DNA from: Microcystis sp. T1-4
GTDB lineage: Bacteria; Cyanobacteriota; Cyanobacteriia; Cyanobacteriales; Microcystaceae
Reading direction: 5' to 3'
Assembly: GCF_000297435.1 (NCBI RefSeq)
Contig: NZ_CAIP01000083.1
Span: 1-20,511 of the forward strand
DNA length: 20,511 nucleotides
The notes beneath the pieces were generated by a model that saw only the letters and a list, made by a program, of their open reading frames with translations, did not search any database and was not told where the DNA came from. Of the stretch, positions 19,884 through 20,511 are shown in pieces; the stretch's first letter is position 1; every line of letters begins with the position of its first letter. The translations under genes and the position numbers were made by a program.

Positions 19884-20511
19884 AGTACAGGACAAAAATT
19901 GTAGGGAATGAAGAAAATCCCGATGATTGGGCAAAGAAGGGTTAAGAATCAGATGACGAAGATGGTCAAAACCTAAGCGAAAAAGACTTTGGCTACGACG
20001 ACCCTCAGTACAGGACAAAAAGCTTGAAAAGTAGGCGAGAGTAGGGTTTTATGAGAAATAGAACCAATCTCTAAAACCCTATGAACCAGTATAGCGCCCT
20101 AAAGCAAGCCCTTAAACCCCATCTGGCATGGCATGGAGCCAGGCTCTCGTTTCTAGCACTGTTCCTACTAGCCTTAATTAAAGTCAAAACCGTCAATCTG
20201 AGCGAGTTAGCAGTAGGATTTGGAGGTAAAGCCCTCAAAGAATCGAACTACAAGAGATTACAACGCTTTTTCCGCAACTTCGAGCTTGATTATTCTGAAA
20301 TTGCGAAAATTGTCGTGGGTTGGTTGAAGCTCCCCCAGCCTTGGGTGTTGAGTCTTGACCGGACTACCTGGGAGTTGGGCGAGCATTGCTACAACATCCT
20401 GACTGTAGGCATAGTCCACGAAGGAGTCGCCATTCCCATCTTGTGGTGGCTGCTCAAGAAAAAGGGAAACTCCAACAGTGATGAGCGTATGCGGTTCATT
20501 AGACCTCTTGC
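19884..20511 (+). mobile_element. Left part of an IS4-type insertion sequence, running off the window
   Basis: It contains the transposase gene from 20081. The 15-base motif AGTACAGGACAAAAA occurs at 19884-19898 and again at 20007-20021; one of these is probably the left end. The IS630-like reading frame is cut at about 19880, which favours the first as the true end, with the second as a subterminal repeat; if the second is the end, the stretch 19899-20006 is unexplained. The right end is beyond the window. Confidence 0.55.
20081..20511 (+). CDS. IS4-family transposase, 3' end outside the window
   Basis: An open frame from ATG 20081 continues without a stop to the window's edge (143 codons seen). 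It begins MNQYSALKQALKPHLAWHG, has a hydrophobic helix RLSFLALFLLALIKV, the segment SNYKRLQRFFRNFELDY typical of IS4 transposases before the catalytic core, and the first catalytic Asp in VLSLDRTTWELG, followed by the strand YNILTVGIVHEGVAIPI. The second Asp and Glu of the DDE triad would lie outside. The part seen has no defect, so the element may be active. Confidence 0.88.
   Translation, partial: MNQYSALKQALKPHLAWHGARLSFLALFLLALIKVKTVNLSELAVGFGGKALKESNYKRLQRFFRNFELDYSEIAKIVVGWLKLPQPWVLSLDRTTWELGEHCYNILTVGIVHEGVAIPILWWLLKKKGNSNSDERMRFIRPL

Overview
The window reads as chromosomal DNA of a cyanobacterium, most likely a colonial, repeat-rich one such as Microcystis (inference from gene content, not from a search). 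The evidence: at least nine copies of the HIP1 octamer GCGATCGC; an AgrE/ArgZ-type arginine dihydrolase; a Ser/Thr kinase carrying a GUN4 domain; a cyanobacterial sulfiredoxin; an N-terminal guanylyltransferase fused to a phosphomannomutase-like region; and many short palindromic repeats of the GTAGGTTGGGTTGAGCGAAAC type.

Layout. Positions 1-4000 hold a hypothetical protein with internal repeats (minus), an HTH-GrpE-like protein and sulfiredoxin in one minus-strand unit, and a divergent SWIM zinc-finger protein. Positions 4000-8262 hold agrE, with a recognisable promoter and terminator, and a zinc-ribbon/Ser-Thr kinase/GUN4 protein. The 5' end and leader of the kinase gene are duplicated around a 120-bp inverted-repeat element. 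Positions 8300-13210 are an accessory island of small, tightly packed or overlapping genes, nearly all toxin-antitoxin (TA)-like: two intact and one decapitated copy of the same antitoxin/RelE-ParE-like pair, a DUF6887-like/HicB-like pair, a broken and an internally deleted PIN-toxin locus each followed by a small partner gene, a DUF6883-like/DUF4926-like pair, a lone DUF433 antitoxin, and a second RelE-like pair. Repeats punctuate the island and in places supply the stop codons or tails of its genes.

Positions 13341-13451 hold a 111-bp element with 21-bp inverted ends. After it comes ordinary chromosome: an M28 metallopeptidase divergent from a flavin amine oxidase, then a convergent 841-aa nucleotidyltransferase/left-handed beta-helix/phosphohexomutase-like protein whose mutase part lacks all the usual active-site motifs. 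A small membrane protein and tRNA-Arg(CCU) follow. The right end (19.1-20.5 kb) is an insertion-sequence scar: a decapitated IS982-type transposase, a scrap of an IS630-type transposase, and an IS4-type element running off the window.

How the genes relate: agrE supplies arginine catabolism and nitrogen remobilisation; sulfiredoxin and the GrpE-like protein suggest a small stress/redox-repair unit; the guanylyltransferase feeds GDP-mannose-type sugars to surface polysaccharide. The TA island shows active duplication, decay and fusion of small modules, apparently driven by short repeats. I found no CRISPR array, rRNA, phage genes or obvious new defence operon. The best candidates for under-described biology are the TA-like pairs without a canonical partner, the PIN toxin with an in-frame deletion, the apparently dead mutase domain and the internally repeated hypothetical protein.
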